Source: Bacillota bacterium (GTDB lineage Bacteria > Bacillota > Clostridia > Acetivibrionales > DSM-1351). From it: DNA of 64,000 nucleotides. Position numbers and translations under genes: made by a program. Location: positions 1 to 64,000 of the forward strand of contig JAEWCZ010000053.1 of NCBI GenBank assembly GCA_023390335.1, written 5' to 3'. The notes beneath the pieces were generated by a model, which saw only the letters and a list, made by a program, of their open reading frames with translations, had not been told where the DNA came from and ran no database searches. Shown in pieces: positions 34,782-43,262 of the stretch (position 1 is the first letter of the stretch; every line of letters starts with the position of its first letter).

Positions 34782-35045
34782 TTTAATTTCCCCTTCCAAA
34801 AAACATTTATTATTTAAAAATATAATATTTTCAATATATAAAAGCATTAGAATAATTAACTTAAATACGAAAATATTATATAACTTTAATAGACTTCACA
34901 CAATAGTACACAGGCAAGGTTCAAAAATCATAGTATACAATATAAAGACTATTTAAAAGTATAATGGCTGAATTACTAAATTTATTATAGACTTAATAAT
35001 TATTTATATATTTGGCATACTATAACTTGAAGGGAAAGAATAATT

Positions 35046-35249
35046 ATGAAAGATATTGAAATAGGAAGTTTGGTATATAGAAAATCTTATGAAAAGGATG
35101 TTCTCTTTAGGGTAAGCGACATTAAAGAGTGTGATGGCAGAAAAATAATTATTCTTAAAGGTGTAGAGGTACGACTACTTGCTGATGCTGACGAAGAAGA
35201 TTTGGATATTTTAGAAGTGATCGAAGAAGAATCGGAAACAGATAACTGA
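35046..35249 (+). CDS. Stand-alone YabG N-terminal domain protein (possible gene remnant)
   Basis: The 67-residue product reads MKDIEIGSLVYRKSYEKDVLFRV, then IIILKGVEVRLLADADEEDL, which looks like the first ~60 residues of the sporulation protease YabG. YabG is normally about 280-300 residues. Here the frame ends in an acidic tail (EVIEEESETDN) and two stops. In the next ~140 bp before veg no continuation was seen in any frame, and the veg promoters lie there. It occupies the normal yabG position before veg. It may be a trimmed gene, a remnant, or a separate small protein; a full YabG may exist elsewhere. Confidence 0.6.
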   Translation: MKDIEIGSLVYRKSYEKDVLFRVSDIKECDGRKIIILKGVEVRLLADADEEDLDILEVIEEESETDN

Positions 35250-35298
35250 TAATGATTTTCAAAGGTACCTCTTTAGCAGGGTCACATACAAAAAATGC

Positions 35299-35327
35299 TT
35301 GACATAAGGGCAATACGCTTGTATAAT
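35299..35327 (+). promoter_or_regulatory. veg promoter P1 (perfect sigma-A consensus)
   Basis: TTGACA (35299-35304), exactly 17 bp, TATAAT (35322-35327). Confidence 0.85.
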
Positions 35328-35336
35328 ATATTATTT

Positions 35337-35365
35337 TTGACAAGCGCCAAAATTTATGCTATAAT
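35337..35365 (+). promoter_or_regulatory. veg promoter P2 (perfect sigma-A consensus)
   Basis: TTGACA (35337-35342), exactly 17 bp, TATAAT (35360-35365). It starts 38 bp after P1 and ends 27 bp before the veg start codon. Confidence 0.87.
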
Positions 35366-35392
35366 AAATTAAACTGATGATGAGGTGATACC

Positions 35393-35659
35393 ATGATAGA
35401 CAAAGGAGAGCTTTTTCAGATAAAAAGAGATATCGAAGGCTGTATTGGTGAAAAGGTACAGCTCAGAGCAAATAAAGGACGTAAAAAATCTTTCATACGT
35501 GAAGGCGTCTTAGAAAATACTTATCCAAGTATTTTTGTAGTTAAGTTTGAAAACGAGTATGATAATACCAGGAGAGTTTCATATAGCTATACAGATATAT
35601 TGACAAAAGCTGTTGAATTAGTTGTATGTAAGGATAACAAAAAAATTCAGGTATGTTAG
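35393..35659 (+). CDS. veg: Veg protein
   Basis: This 88-residue small beta-barrel protein of the Veg family (DUF1021) has ELFQIKRDIEGCIGEKVQLRANKGRKKSFIREGVLENTYPS-type sequence, recognised by E-x-x-G-V-L-E-x-T-Y-P-S-x-F-x-V. In Bacillus veg affects biofilm matrix expression and is read from very strong tandem promoters; here too two perfect promoters precede it. The order yabG-veg-sipL-ispE matches other Clostridia. Confidence 0.92.
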   Translation: MIDKGELFQIKRDIEGCIGEKVQLRANKGRKKSFIREGVLENTYPSIFVVKFENEYDNTRRVSYSYTDILTKAVELVVCKDNKKIQVC

Positions 35660-35728
35660 TTATTTTAAAGATTTTTACTAATCCTTGAGATTTATGTTTT
35701 AAGCTTTCTGAGAAACTTAATAATATAA

Positions 35729-35773
35729 CAAAACAAAAAGAGGACACAAATATTTGTGTCCCCTTTTTGTTTT
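35729..35773 (+). terminator. veg terminator
   Basis: A long stem centred on ACAAATATTTGT, with GAGGACACAAA / TTTGTGTCCCC arms and outer A/T pairing, ends in CCTTTTTGTTTTG. A bidirectional appearance is possible. Confidence 0.85.
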
Positions 35774-35925
35774 GTTGGTTATTGTAGACGCATAAAATAC
35801 AATAAAAAGTACTTTTGAGGAATAATCCCGCAACATGGAAAATATATATTACATAGTACATAGTTGTTAGTTTTCATATTTAGAGTGTGATATGCAATAT
35901 TTAAGGATAAGGGGAGGTTGGAAAA

Positions 35926-37494
35926 ATGTCTCTGGAGTTGTTAAAGCAGGCATTTAAAGTAAACAATTTATTAGGTGAGGATACAATAGATAATGTTATT
36001 GAGAATGATATAATTGTTCCGGATGTTAAACCGGATATTGCCAAGATACTTCTTCTGGATGGGGATGTTTTCGTAACAGGGTGCGACACAGGTACTGACA
36101 GAGCCGTGGTTTCTGGCTGCCTGCTGGTTAAGATTCTTTATATTTCAGCTGATGAAAATAGAAGTGTTAAGAGTATTACCACTAATATTCCATTTTCTTA
36201 TACTATAGATATACCCGGTGTAAGAAGCGGTGTTAAAAGCAGAGCAAGGGGTACAATTGAGCATATAGATTACACCCTTCTTAATGAGAGAAAGGTAAAT
36301 GTAAAAGCAATATTATCTATTAATTGCAGGGTGTTTGACGAAATCGATAGGGAGATAGCCTCGGGAATAACAGGTATAGACGATATCCAGGTTTTGAAAG
36401 ACACCATCGATATAAATACTTATATGGGAAGTAATAAAGTAAACTTTATTATAAAGGAGGATATGGAACTTCCTTCTACTAAGCCTTCCATAGCCGAAAT
36501 TCTTAGAAATGATTTAAAAATTTCTGGCAAAGACTTCAAAATATCAGACGGTAATGTAGTAGTAAAAGGAGATATAAATATTGCTACCTTGTACATAGCG
36601 GATGATGAGACCAGAAGTATGCAGTATATGGAAAATGAGTTGACATTTACACAGTTTATTGAACTTGAAGGTGTCAGAGAGGATACTGATGTTAATGTGG
36701 ATTTTGATTTGATTGACTACAAAGTTGAACCCTTTGAGGATAGTGACGGAGAGAAGCGAAATATTAGAGCTGAAGCTACAATGAATATTTATGTAACGGG
36801 CTTGTGTAAAAAATCCTTTGAGGTATTGTCTGATGCGTACAGTCCCAATGTCAGAATTATTCTTGAAAAACAGCAATTTTCAATCGATGAAACCGTGACT
36901 GAAAATAAAAGTCAGATTATTGTAAAGGATACTCTGAACTTTGAAGATTTTAATCCTGAGGTTCGTGAAATATTTAATGTACTAAGTAGGTGTAACGTCT
37001 CTGACACACAAATAGAGGATGAAAAATTAACTGTAGAAGGCTCTGTGTTAAACAATGTAATATATCTGTCCAATGACGAGGAGCAGCCTGTATTTTGCCA
37101 CAGCAAAGAAATTCCTTTTAAGCACGTTGTTGAGATTAAGGGTTTAAAAGATGATATGAAGGTTGATACAAGTATTGAAATGGAGCATTGCAATTATAGT
37201 ATGCTTTCATCAGACCAGGTGGAGGTTCGTTGTGCAATAGGGGTTAGTGCAAGAGTTGAAACAAATAAGGTTATTCCTATTATAAACAAGGCAACAGAAG
37301 GTGTTATTGATGAGCAAAAAATTCTTTCTATGCCCAGCGTAATAATATATATTGTGCAACCCGGTGATAGTTTGTGGAAAATTGCAAAGAAATACTCGAC
37401 AACTGTGGATAATCTTCTTATGGTTAATAATCTCAATGACAAGGATATGTTAATGCCGGGACAGCAGCTTCTTATTCTTAAAAGAGCAATATAA
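35926..37494 (+). CDS. sipL: SipL-like SPOCS/LysM spore morphogenetic protein
   Basis: The 522-residue protein has three tandem SPOCS (DUF3794) domains, each opening with a V-P-D-V/I-K-P-D-I-A-type or S-T-K-P-S-I-A-E-I-type motif (around residues 30, 180 and 345). A C-terminal LysM domain follows (about 475-520, IYIVQPGDSLWKIAKKYSTT ... MLMPGQQLLIL). This is the plan of Clostridioides difficile SipL, which binds SpoIVA through LysM and anchors the coat. The length and the position after veg and before ispE agree. No signal peptide is present, as expected for a mother-cell protein. Confidence 0.85.
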   Translation: MSLELLKQAFKVNNLLGEDTIDNVIENDIIVPDVKPDIAKILLLDGDVFVTGCDTGTDRAVVSGCLLVKILYISADENRSVKSITTNIPFSYTIDIPGVRSGVKSRARGTIEHIDYTLLNERKVNVKAILSINCRVFDEIDREIASGITGIDDIQVLKDTIDINTYMGSNKVNFIIKEDMELPSTKPSIAEILRNDLKISGKDFKISDGNVVVKGDINIATLYIADDETRSMQYMENELTFTQFIELEGVREDTDVNVDFDLIDYKVEPFEDSDGEKRNIRAEATMNIYVTGLCKKSFEVLSDAYSPNVRIILEKQQFSIDETVTENKSQIIVKDTLNFEDFNPEVREIFNVLSRCNVSDTQIEDEKLTVEGSVLNNVIYLSNDEEQPVFCHSKEIPFKHVVEIKGLKDDMKVDTSIEMEHCNYSMLSSDQVEVRCAIGVSARVETNKVIPIINKATEGVIDEQKILSMPSVIIYIVQPGDSLWKIAKKYSTTVDNLLMVNNLNDKDMLMPGQQLLILKRAI

Positions 37495-37510
37495 ATATAT
37501 CCATAGAACA

Positions 37511-37543
37511 AAAGGTTCTTGAGATGGTACCTCAAGAGCCTTT
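37511..37543 (+). terminator. sipL terminator
   Basis: Thirteen-base arms (37511-37523 and 37531-37543, one wobble) are followed by a run of T's to 37547. Confidence 0.88.
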
Positions 37544-37622
37544 TTTTACTATAAAACTAATGTATTTATTTTTTATATTTTTATAATATATAATTGCCGA
37601 AGGCTTGTTCTGATTGAATTTA

Positions 37623-37651
37623 TTGATATAAAGATGTATTTTGTATATAAT
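37623..37651 (+). promoter_or_regulatory. ispE promoter
   Basis: TTGATA (37623-37628), 17 bp, TATAAT (37646-37651). The first transcribed base should lie near 37658, which rules out a start codon at 37634. Confidence 0.7.
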
Positions 37652-37684
37652 GTACTTAAAATAAAAATGCAAAGGATATATATA

Positions 37685-38536
37685 ATGATAACATTAAATG
37701 CACATGCAAAGATAAATTTATCTCTGGATGTACTCAATAAGAGGGATGACGGTTATCATAACCTTAAAATGATTATGCAGACCCTACAATTGCATGATAT
37801 CATAACTATTCAGGAAATAGAATCAGGTATTGAGATAGAATGTGAAGCACCGTATGTACCGACTAACAACTCAAACATAGCCTATAAAGCCGCAGAAAGG
37901 GTAATTCAAAAATATGGACTTAGTGTAGGTGTGCGTATTAAAATAGAGAAAAGGATTCCCGTTGCCGCAGGATTAGCAGGAGGAAGCACCGATGCTGCAG
38001 CAGTTTTGAAGGGAATCAATGAATTGTTTGGACTTGGAATGGATCAAAAGTCACTTATGGATATCGGAAAGACAATAGGTGCAGATGTTCCGTATTGTAT
38101 TGTTGGGGGTACTGCTCTGGCTGAAGGCATTGGAGAGATAATTACACCGTTGCCGAAAATGGAGGCTATCCCTGTTATACTGATAAAACCAAGGTTTGGA
38201 GTTTCCACGGCGTCCGTATTTAAAAGTCTCCAAATGGACAATATTGCTGACAGGCCTAAAACAGATATGCTTATAAATGCGCTTGAGAATAGAGACATTA
38301 AATTTATAGGGAAAAACTTATGTAATGTTCTCGAAAGTGTTACGGTAGAGAGATATCCTCTAATTGATAAAATAAAGAAGGATTTAGTGGCAAGAGGGTC
38401 AATTGGAAGCATTATGAGCGGAAGCGGACCTACTGTTTTTGGGTTATTTGAGGATGACGAAACAGCTAAAAAGGCTTACAGCAAATTAAATAAAAGCAGA
38501 AACGACTGTATTTTGACATATGTTACGAATGATTAA
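37685..38536 (+). CDS. ispE: 4-diphosphocytidyl-2-C-methyl-D-erythritol kinase
   Basis: IspE phosphorylates CDP-methylerythritol in the non-mevalonate isoprenoid pathway. The 283-residue product is a GHMP kinase: it starts ITLNAHAKINLSLDVLNKR, has the ATP-binding loop PVAAGLAGGSTDAAAVL near residue 95 and ends with a GSIMSGSGPTVFGLF motif. The ATG at 37685 has AAAGGA eight bases upstream and lies downstream of the likely promoter. A GntR gene follows after 17 bp and is probably cotranscribed. Confidence 0.95.
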   Translation: MITLNAHAKINLSLDVLNKRDDGYHNLKMIMQTLQLHDIITIQEIESGIEIECEAPYVPTNNSNIAYKAAERVIQKYGLSVGVRIKIEKRIPVAAGLAGGSTDAAAVLKGINELFGLGMDQKSLMDIGKTIGADVPYCIVGGTALAEGIGEIITPLPKMEAIPVILIKPRFGVSTASVFKSLQMDNIADRPKTDMLINALENRDIKFIGKNLCNVLESVTVERYPLIDKIKKDLVARGSIGSIMSGSGPTVFGLFEDDETAKKAYSKLNKSRNDCILTYVTND

Positions 38537-38553
38537 AGGGAGGATTAAAAGTA

Positions 38554-39240
38554 ATGGCTAGTAAATTATCAAAAATTAATTTGAATGACTATAAACCGTT
38601 GAGGGAAGTAATTTTTAATTCATTAAGAGAGGCAATTATAATAGGTGAATTGCGCCCGGGAGAAAGACTTATGGAGGTTCAGCTGGCAGAAAAAATGGGT
38701 GTCAGTAGAACACCGGTCAGAGAAGCTATAAGAAAACTAGAACTTGAAGGCCTTGTGGATATGATTCCTAGGAAGGGCGCCCATGTGGCAGAGCTGTCTA
38801 TCAAGGATATAATGGATGTTCTTGAGGTAAGAGCTTCCTTGGATGGTTTGGCTACTTCCCTAGCGGCAGAGAGAATTACAGATGACGAATTGAAGGAATT
38901 AAAACATATAAACGGACAGTTTGCATCCTATATTGAAAAAGAAAATCTAAATGGATCTATTAAAAAGGATGTAGAGTTCCATGACATTATTTACAGAGCA
39001 TCCCGGAACGACAAGCTGATTTCAATAATAAACAATTTGAGAGAGCAGGTTCAGAGGTTCAGGGTTATATATCTTAAAGAGTATAATAATTCCAAAAACC
39101 TAATAAAAGAGCACAATGATATTTTTGAGGCGGTAAGTTCCAGGTCAATGGAAAATGCTAGAAATATAGCAAAAACTCACATTATAAATCAGGAATCCAC
39201 AATTCTTTCATCTTTGAAGATGCAAAAAGGAAATAGTTAA
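38554..39240 (+). CDS. GntR-family transcriptional regulator (FadR/FCD subfamily)
   Basis: The 228-residue protein has an N-terminal winged helix (LREAIIIGELRPGERLMEVQ, VSRTPVREAIRKLELEGLV) and a C-terminal all-helical FCD ligand domain (IMDVLEVRASLDGLATSLAAER; histidines in VEFHDIIYRAS and the later THIINQ). Such regulators bind small acids, often with a metal. It follows ispE closely; ispE-GntR pairs are common in Clostridia. The ligand and targets are unknown. Confidence 0.9.
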   Translation: MASKLSKINLNDYKPLREVIFNSLREAIIIGELRPGERLMEVQLAEKMGVSRTPVREAIRKLELEGLVDMIPRKGAHVAELSIKDIMDVLEVRASLDGLATSLAAERITDDELKELKHINGQFASYIEKENLNGSIKKDVEFHDIIYRASRNDKLISIINNLREQVQRFRVIYLKEYNNSKNLIKEHNDIFEAVSSRSMENARNIAKTHIINQESTILSSLKMQKGNS

Positions 39241-39328
39241 TTATTAGTTAAAGAGGTAACAGACATTTTGAATTTTTTTGTATATAATAAAGAGTAGGTT
39301 TATAAATTTACAAAGAGGAAAAAAAGAT

Positions 39329-40939
39329 ATGTGGTTCAATGAATTTTTATCGAAATACAAATCGGGCATATCCCATGAGTTTCTGTTCTACTTTAATGTA
39401 AAGGACACCATGGACAATACAAGGAATTTTTTCAGGTATATAGACGATGAATTTATAAAGCAGAGGAATTTCGGAATTGTAGCATTTTATGATATTTCCA
39501 GAGGCCTTACTTTTTTGTCCCCTGAAATGGAAAGAGAATTTAACAAAATAACTGATAACGCGGCAACGAAATTATTTTTTTCAACGCCTTCCAGAATATT
39601 TCCATTTATAGATATGGCGCTGAAAAGTACAAAAATGGCGTTATTTATAGATCATGCCGAAAAAATAGTGCCATCAGGTGATATTGGAAGTATGACTTTA
39701 GAGGAAAGAATGGCTCTTATATGGATGTCGGAATGGTCAGTTAATTCTAAGATTTCATCGGTTGGAAGTACTATATTTATGCTGGCGGACAACCTTGCCG
39801 ATATTAGTCGTGAGTTTTTGAAATCCTCCTACAGGATAGAGCCTATTCTTGTGGAGTTGCCGGGAGAAGAAGAAAGAAAAAGCTATATTAATTTTCTACT
39901 TGATGACAAATCTACGACATCTGATATTTCTATAGACGAGTTTGCAAAACTGTCGTCGGGACTGAACAGAAAAAGTATAAAAGATATAAAGTTAAAGGCA
40001 GAAGCAGAAGGAGTTCCTATTAGCTTTGATTTTATAAAGGAAAAAAAGCATGAGGTTTTACAAAAGGAATACGGGGACGTTCTCGATTTCATATATCCGG
40101 AGATAGCTTTTGAGGACATCGGTGGCATGGAAGCTGCCAAAACGTATCTAACAAAAAATATTATAGAACCAATCAGAAGGGGAGATTCGAGAAGAGTACC
40201 AATGGGAATTCTTCTTTGTGGACCGTCAGGAACAGGAAAAACCTTATTGGTTGAGGCTTTGGCAAAATCAAGTGGATTTAATTGTGTAAAGATTGATATG
40301 TCAAGGATTTTAGGCCAATACGTGGGAGAGAGTGAAAAGAACTTCAAAAAGTGTTTACTTGGAGCAAAATCACAGGAGCCTGTTATAGTTTTTGTAGATG
40401 AAATTGATACAGCCTTCAGAAGGGGAGAGTCAGGAGACAGCGGGGTAAGTAGAAATATTTTTAGTGAATTTTTACAATTCACCAGTAATACAAATAATAG
40501 GGGAAGAATTATTTTTATCGCTGCAACAAATAGACCTGACCTTCTTGATGCTGCTTTAAAAAGAGCCGGCAGGTTTGATAAAAAAATACCTGTACTACTG
40601 CCTGAACAAGAGGAACGTGCCGAGATTTTCAGGATAATAATTAAAAAATACGGGTTTAATACCGATATACAGGACTTTATGCCATATTCCCAACTGGCAG
40701 AAAGCTACACTGGTGCAGAAATTGATACAGTAGTAAGAAAAGCGTACGAACTTGCCTGCAACAAGAAAGAGGATCATCCTGTAATTACGGATGAGATTCT
40801 TAAAGAGGCTCTCAAAAAATGCAGGCCAAGTACTCAGGAGATAGAATACATGACAGAGCTTGCTATTGCTGAGTGCGATGATATTGATTTACTGCCGGAA
40901 AAGTATTGGACTAGGTTTGATAAATCATTAGGCGATTAA
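39329..40939 (+). CDS. Ycf46/Cdc48-like AAA+ ATPase
   Basis: The 536-residue protein has one intact AAA+ module: Walker A GPSGTGKT at 298-305, an aromatic pore loop QYVGESEK, Walker B VIVFVDEID (Asp357, Glu358), sensor 1 AATNRPD, the arginine-finger stretch KRAGRFDK, and a C-terminal lid. The first ~250 residues look like a second, decayed P-loop domain (ALFIDHAEK, IFMLADNLADI), as in Ycf46-type proteins. The ATG at 39329 is preceded by AAAGAGG. A TATAAT at 39283-39288 lies downstream of an alternative start at 39278, which argues against that start. The next gene is pspA-like; a Vps4-like unfolding or remodelling role is inferred from that pairing. Confidence 0.8.
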   Translation: MWFNEFLSKYKSGISHEFLFYFNVKDTMDNTRNFFRYIDDEFIKQRNFGIVAFYDISRGLTFLSPEMEREFNKITDNAATKLFFSTPSRIFPFIDMALKSTKMALFIDHAEKIVPSGDIGSMTLEERMALIWMSEWSVNSKISSVGSTIFMLADNLADISREFLKSSYRIEPILVELPGEEERKSYINFLLDDKSTTSDISIDEFAKLSSGLNRKSIKDIKLKAEAEGVPISFDFIKEKKHEVLQKEYGDVLDFIYPEIAFEDIGGMEAAKTYLTKNIIEPIRRGDSRRVPMGILLCGPSGTGKTLLVEALAKSSGFNCVKIDMSRILGQYVGESEKNFKKCLLGAKSQEPVIVFVDEIDTAFRRGESGDSGVSRNIFSEFLQFTSNTNNRGRIIFIAATNRPDLLDAALKRAGRFDKKIPVLLPEQEERAEIFRIIIKKYGFNTDIQDFMPYSQLAESYTGAEIDTVVRKAYELACNKKEDHPVITDEILKEALKKCRPSTQEIEYMTELAIAECDDIDLLPEKYWTRFDKSLGD

Positions 40940-41078
40940 TATATGGTATTTTTAGAAATAATTATTTACATTACTGTGTTTTTATTATAAATTTAAAGTA
41001 TCTTATGTCAGGTTAATAAATTTTATTTAAAACATTGTAAAAAATAGTATTTATAGACTTTTAAGGAGGAATAGAGTA

Positions 41079-41810
41079 ATGGGTTTATTTAGTAGACTAG
41101 GACAAATGTTTAGAGGATTTTTCGGCTTATTTGTTGGAAATCTTGAGGAAAGAAACCCTGATGCATTGTTCGAAGATATAAAGAACCAAATAGATAAGGC
41201 AAGGCGTGAAGCTGAACAACAAATTATTGAAATCCAAACAAGTGCTGAAATGATCAAAATAGAGATGAAGACAGCTGAGAAAAATCTTAATGCTATAAAA
41301 GCAAGAGTTGAGTCTGCACAGAGAATGGGAGATAAGGATCTTTTAGTTGAACTCCTTGTTCAAGAAGAAGAATATCAGACTGTGTATGAGACTCATAAAG
41401 CAACTTATGACAACGCTATGGTACAGGTTCAAAAGATACGCGAAGACTACAAGATTTTTGAGTCTGAGATGAATGCAAAACTTAATGAGCTCAAAACTCT
41501 TAAATCACAAGCCAAGATGGCTAATTTGCGCGAAAATATTAACTCTGTTAATGCACAGTATACTTCAAAAAATAGCAGGGTAGGAAGTGTTAATGATAGC
41601 CTTGACAGAGCACGTGATATAGTTAACAAGAAGACTGCAAGAGCTAATGCTGTGGAATCACTTAATTCGGATAATATTGATATGAAACTTAAAAAACTGG
41701 ATATGAATTCTGCAAGAGACAGGGCGAAGGCTAGAGCTGAAGCACTTCTTGGTGGAGATAACGGTGGATTTGAGGTAAAAGAAAAAACGGACAATAAAAT
41801 ATCAAACTAA
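41079..41810 (+). CDS. PspA/IM30 (Vipp1) family protein
   Basis: The 243-residue protein is mostly coiled coil, the PspA/Vipp1 plan, which is structurally an ESCRT-III fold. An amphipathic N-terminal helix (MGLFSRLGQMFRGFFGLFVG) would touch the membrane. Helix 1 contains NPDALFEDIKNQIDKARRE, and long helices 2/3 (about 60-150) contain SAQRMGDKDLLVELLVQEEEYQ. The C-terminal third is lysine/arginine rich with a short acidic end. Family members assemble on stressed membranes and stabilise or reshape them. It follows the AAA+ gene by 139 bp and has a strong AAGGAGG. Confidence 0.85.
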   Translation: MGLFSRLGQMFRGFFGLFVGNLEERNPDALFEDIKNQIDKARREAEQQIIEIQTSAEMIKIEMKTAEKNLNAIKARVESAQRMGDKDLLVELLVQEEEYQTVYETHKATYDNAMVQVQKIREDYKIFESEMNAKLNELKTLKSQAKMANLRENINSVNAQYTSKNSRVGSVNDSLDRARDIVNKKTARANAVESLNSDNIDMKLKKLDMNSARDRAKARAEALLGGDNGGFEVKEKTDNKISN

Positions 41811-41833
41811 TTCATGTATAAGGACATTACAAA

Positions 41834-42328
41834 ATGGATAACCATATTAGAGAAGCAATCGAAGCAGATTTACCAAAAATCACGGATATTTATAATTGGG
41901 CGGTTGAAAACACAACTGCCTCATTTGATATAAACCCGCAAACCATAGAGCAAAGAGCTGTATGGTTTTCCCATTATGGGGGTAGACGGTTTCCTTTAAT
42001 TGTATATGTAGAAGATGGAGAGATTGCAGGGTATGCATGTCTTTCTGAGTTCAGGACAAAAGAAGGTTACAAAAAAACTTGCGAGATGTCTGTTTATGTT
42101 CACCCTGGTTTTCAAAAAAGGGGTATAGGAAAAAAACTTATGGATACAGTTATACAGCTTGGAAGAGAAGCAGGGTACCATGTTATTATTTCCTGTATTA
42201 CTACGGATAATAACGTAAGTATTCAAATGCATGAGAAGATGGGTTTTAAACTTTGTGGCGAAATGAAGGAGGTCGGGTACAAATTCGGAAGATACCTTGA
42301 CTGCCTTTTTTATCAGTTTTTTCTATAG
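41834..42328 (+). CDS. GNAT-family N-acetyltransferase (phosphinothricin-acetyltransferase-like)
   Basis: The 164-residue enzyme begins IREAIEADLPKITDIYNWAV and has the acetyl-CoA loop HPGFQKRGIGKKLMD and the motif SCITTDNNVSIQMHEKMGF, typical of the Pat/YwnH group that acetylates amino-acid-like compounds. It starts 23 bp after the PspA-like gene in the same direction. Whether it belongs functionally to the PspA cluster, or is a neighbour only, cannot be told. Confidence 0.88.
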   Translation: MDNHIREAIEADLPKITDIYNWAVENTTASFDINPQTIEQRAVWFSHYGGRRFPLIVYVEDGEIAGYACLSEFRTKEGYKKTCEMSVYVHPGFQKRGIGKKLMDTVIQLGREAGYHVIISCITTDNNVSIQMHEKMGFKLCGEMKEVGYKFGRYLDCLFYQFFL

Positions 42329-42358
42329 GACTGAATTTTTATGTAAGTAGAGGGAATT

Positions 42359-43189
42359 ATGAATTCTAATTTATTTGTAAGTGCACTTTTAAGATTCAGA
42401 AATTTTTCAACGTTTATTATATGGATGGCTTTAATTAATCTGATAAGTAATAATAGTCAGGTTCAAAATATGATCACATCTCAGACCACCATAGACTATT
42501 CTTTTGTTCTGACAGGAGCTTACGGAGCGGGTGTTGTGGTATACCTTGCTATGGTTATGCAAAGTATGTTCAGTAACAGCTATAAGGAAGAAGTTAAAAG
42601 GAAAGAGAAGAAAAAAGAGATTAATAATCTTAATCGGCAGTGCAACAGGCTTTCTGTGCAAGCGAGAAACGTGGGAAATCCAGTGCAGAAACAAAAATTA
42701 AGAAAGATAATGCAAGATAAAAACGATATTTTTAACTCGCAAAAACGAGGAGATGAATACAGTTATCTTAAAGAAAAAATCGTAGAACAGAGTTTAAAGC
42801 TTGTCATTTCTTACACAAAGCTTATTACGAATTATTCAATCAGAAGTAAGGAATTATCTGAAATTAATATCAGTGATTTAATGAATAAAATCAATGCAAA
42901 CCGTAGGAAGATAAGTTTTATGAAAGATGACAGGATGCTTGATGATATTAAGAATATTATTGAAATGGATGAAAAGGCTATTGAAAGAGTCAAGGAGGAG
43001 AGGAACGAATTAGAAAGAATTCATGCAAGATTGGATTATATAGAGAGCATGTTGAATATGTTCAAACACCAGATAATATCAAGTATAGAATCTGAAGAAA
43101 TGGTTGAAAAATTAGAGACAGCTGTGAACGAGGCAACGGCGCTGGACAGCGTGTTACAAGAAAGAAGAAGAAATCAGATAAGATTGTAA
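42359..43189 (+). CDS. Membrane-anchored coiled-coil protein of unknown function
   Basis: This 276-residue protein was not recognised as a named family. Two hydrophobic helices (about 11-30 and 48-70) form an N-terminal membrane hairpin. The remaining 200 residues are charged and largely coiled coil (KRKEKKKEINNLNRQCNRL; IERVKEERNELERIHARLDYIESML). With the C-terminal bulk probably in the cytoplasm, it could serve as a membrane receptor or scaffold for the PspA-like or AAA+ protein next to it; this is inference from layout. Confidence 0.7.
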   Translation: MNSNLFVSALLRFRNFSTFIIWMALINLISNNSQVQNMITSQTTIDYSFVLTGAYGAGVVVYLAMVMQSMFSNSYKEEVKRKEKKKEINNLNRQCNRLSVQARNVGNPVQKQKLRKIMQDKNDIFNSQKRGDEYSYLKEKIVEQSLKLVISYTKLITNYSIRSKELSEINISDLMNKINANRRKISFMKDDRMLDDIKNIIEMDEKAIERVKEERNELERIHARLDYIESMLNMFKHQIISSIESEEMVEKLETAVNEATALDSVLQERRRNQIRL

Positions 43190-43262
43190 TACAGACTGAG
43201 AGTGAGATAATTTGGACAACCGGCATTTGTAGCGTTTTATATGAAACCAAGGGGGATTTCAA

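Noticed and set aside
34782..35045. Riboswitch or T-box before fhs
   Set aside because: No conserved T-box (TGG-containing) or riboswitch core was recognised; the sequence is AT-rich without stable stems.
39883..40482. 199-codon minus-strand open frame
   Set aside because: Antisense to the AAA+ domain of the 39329 gene; no ribosome site and no recognisable motifs.
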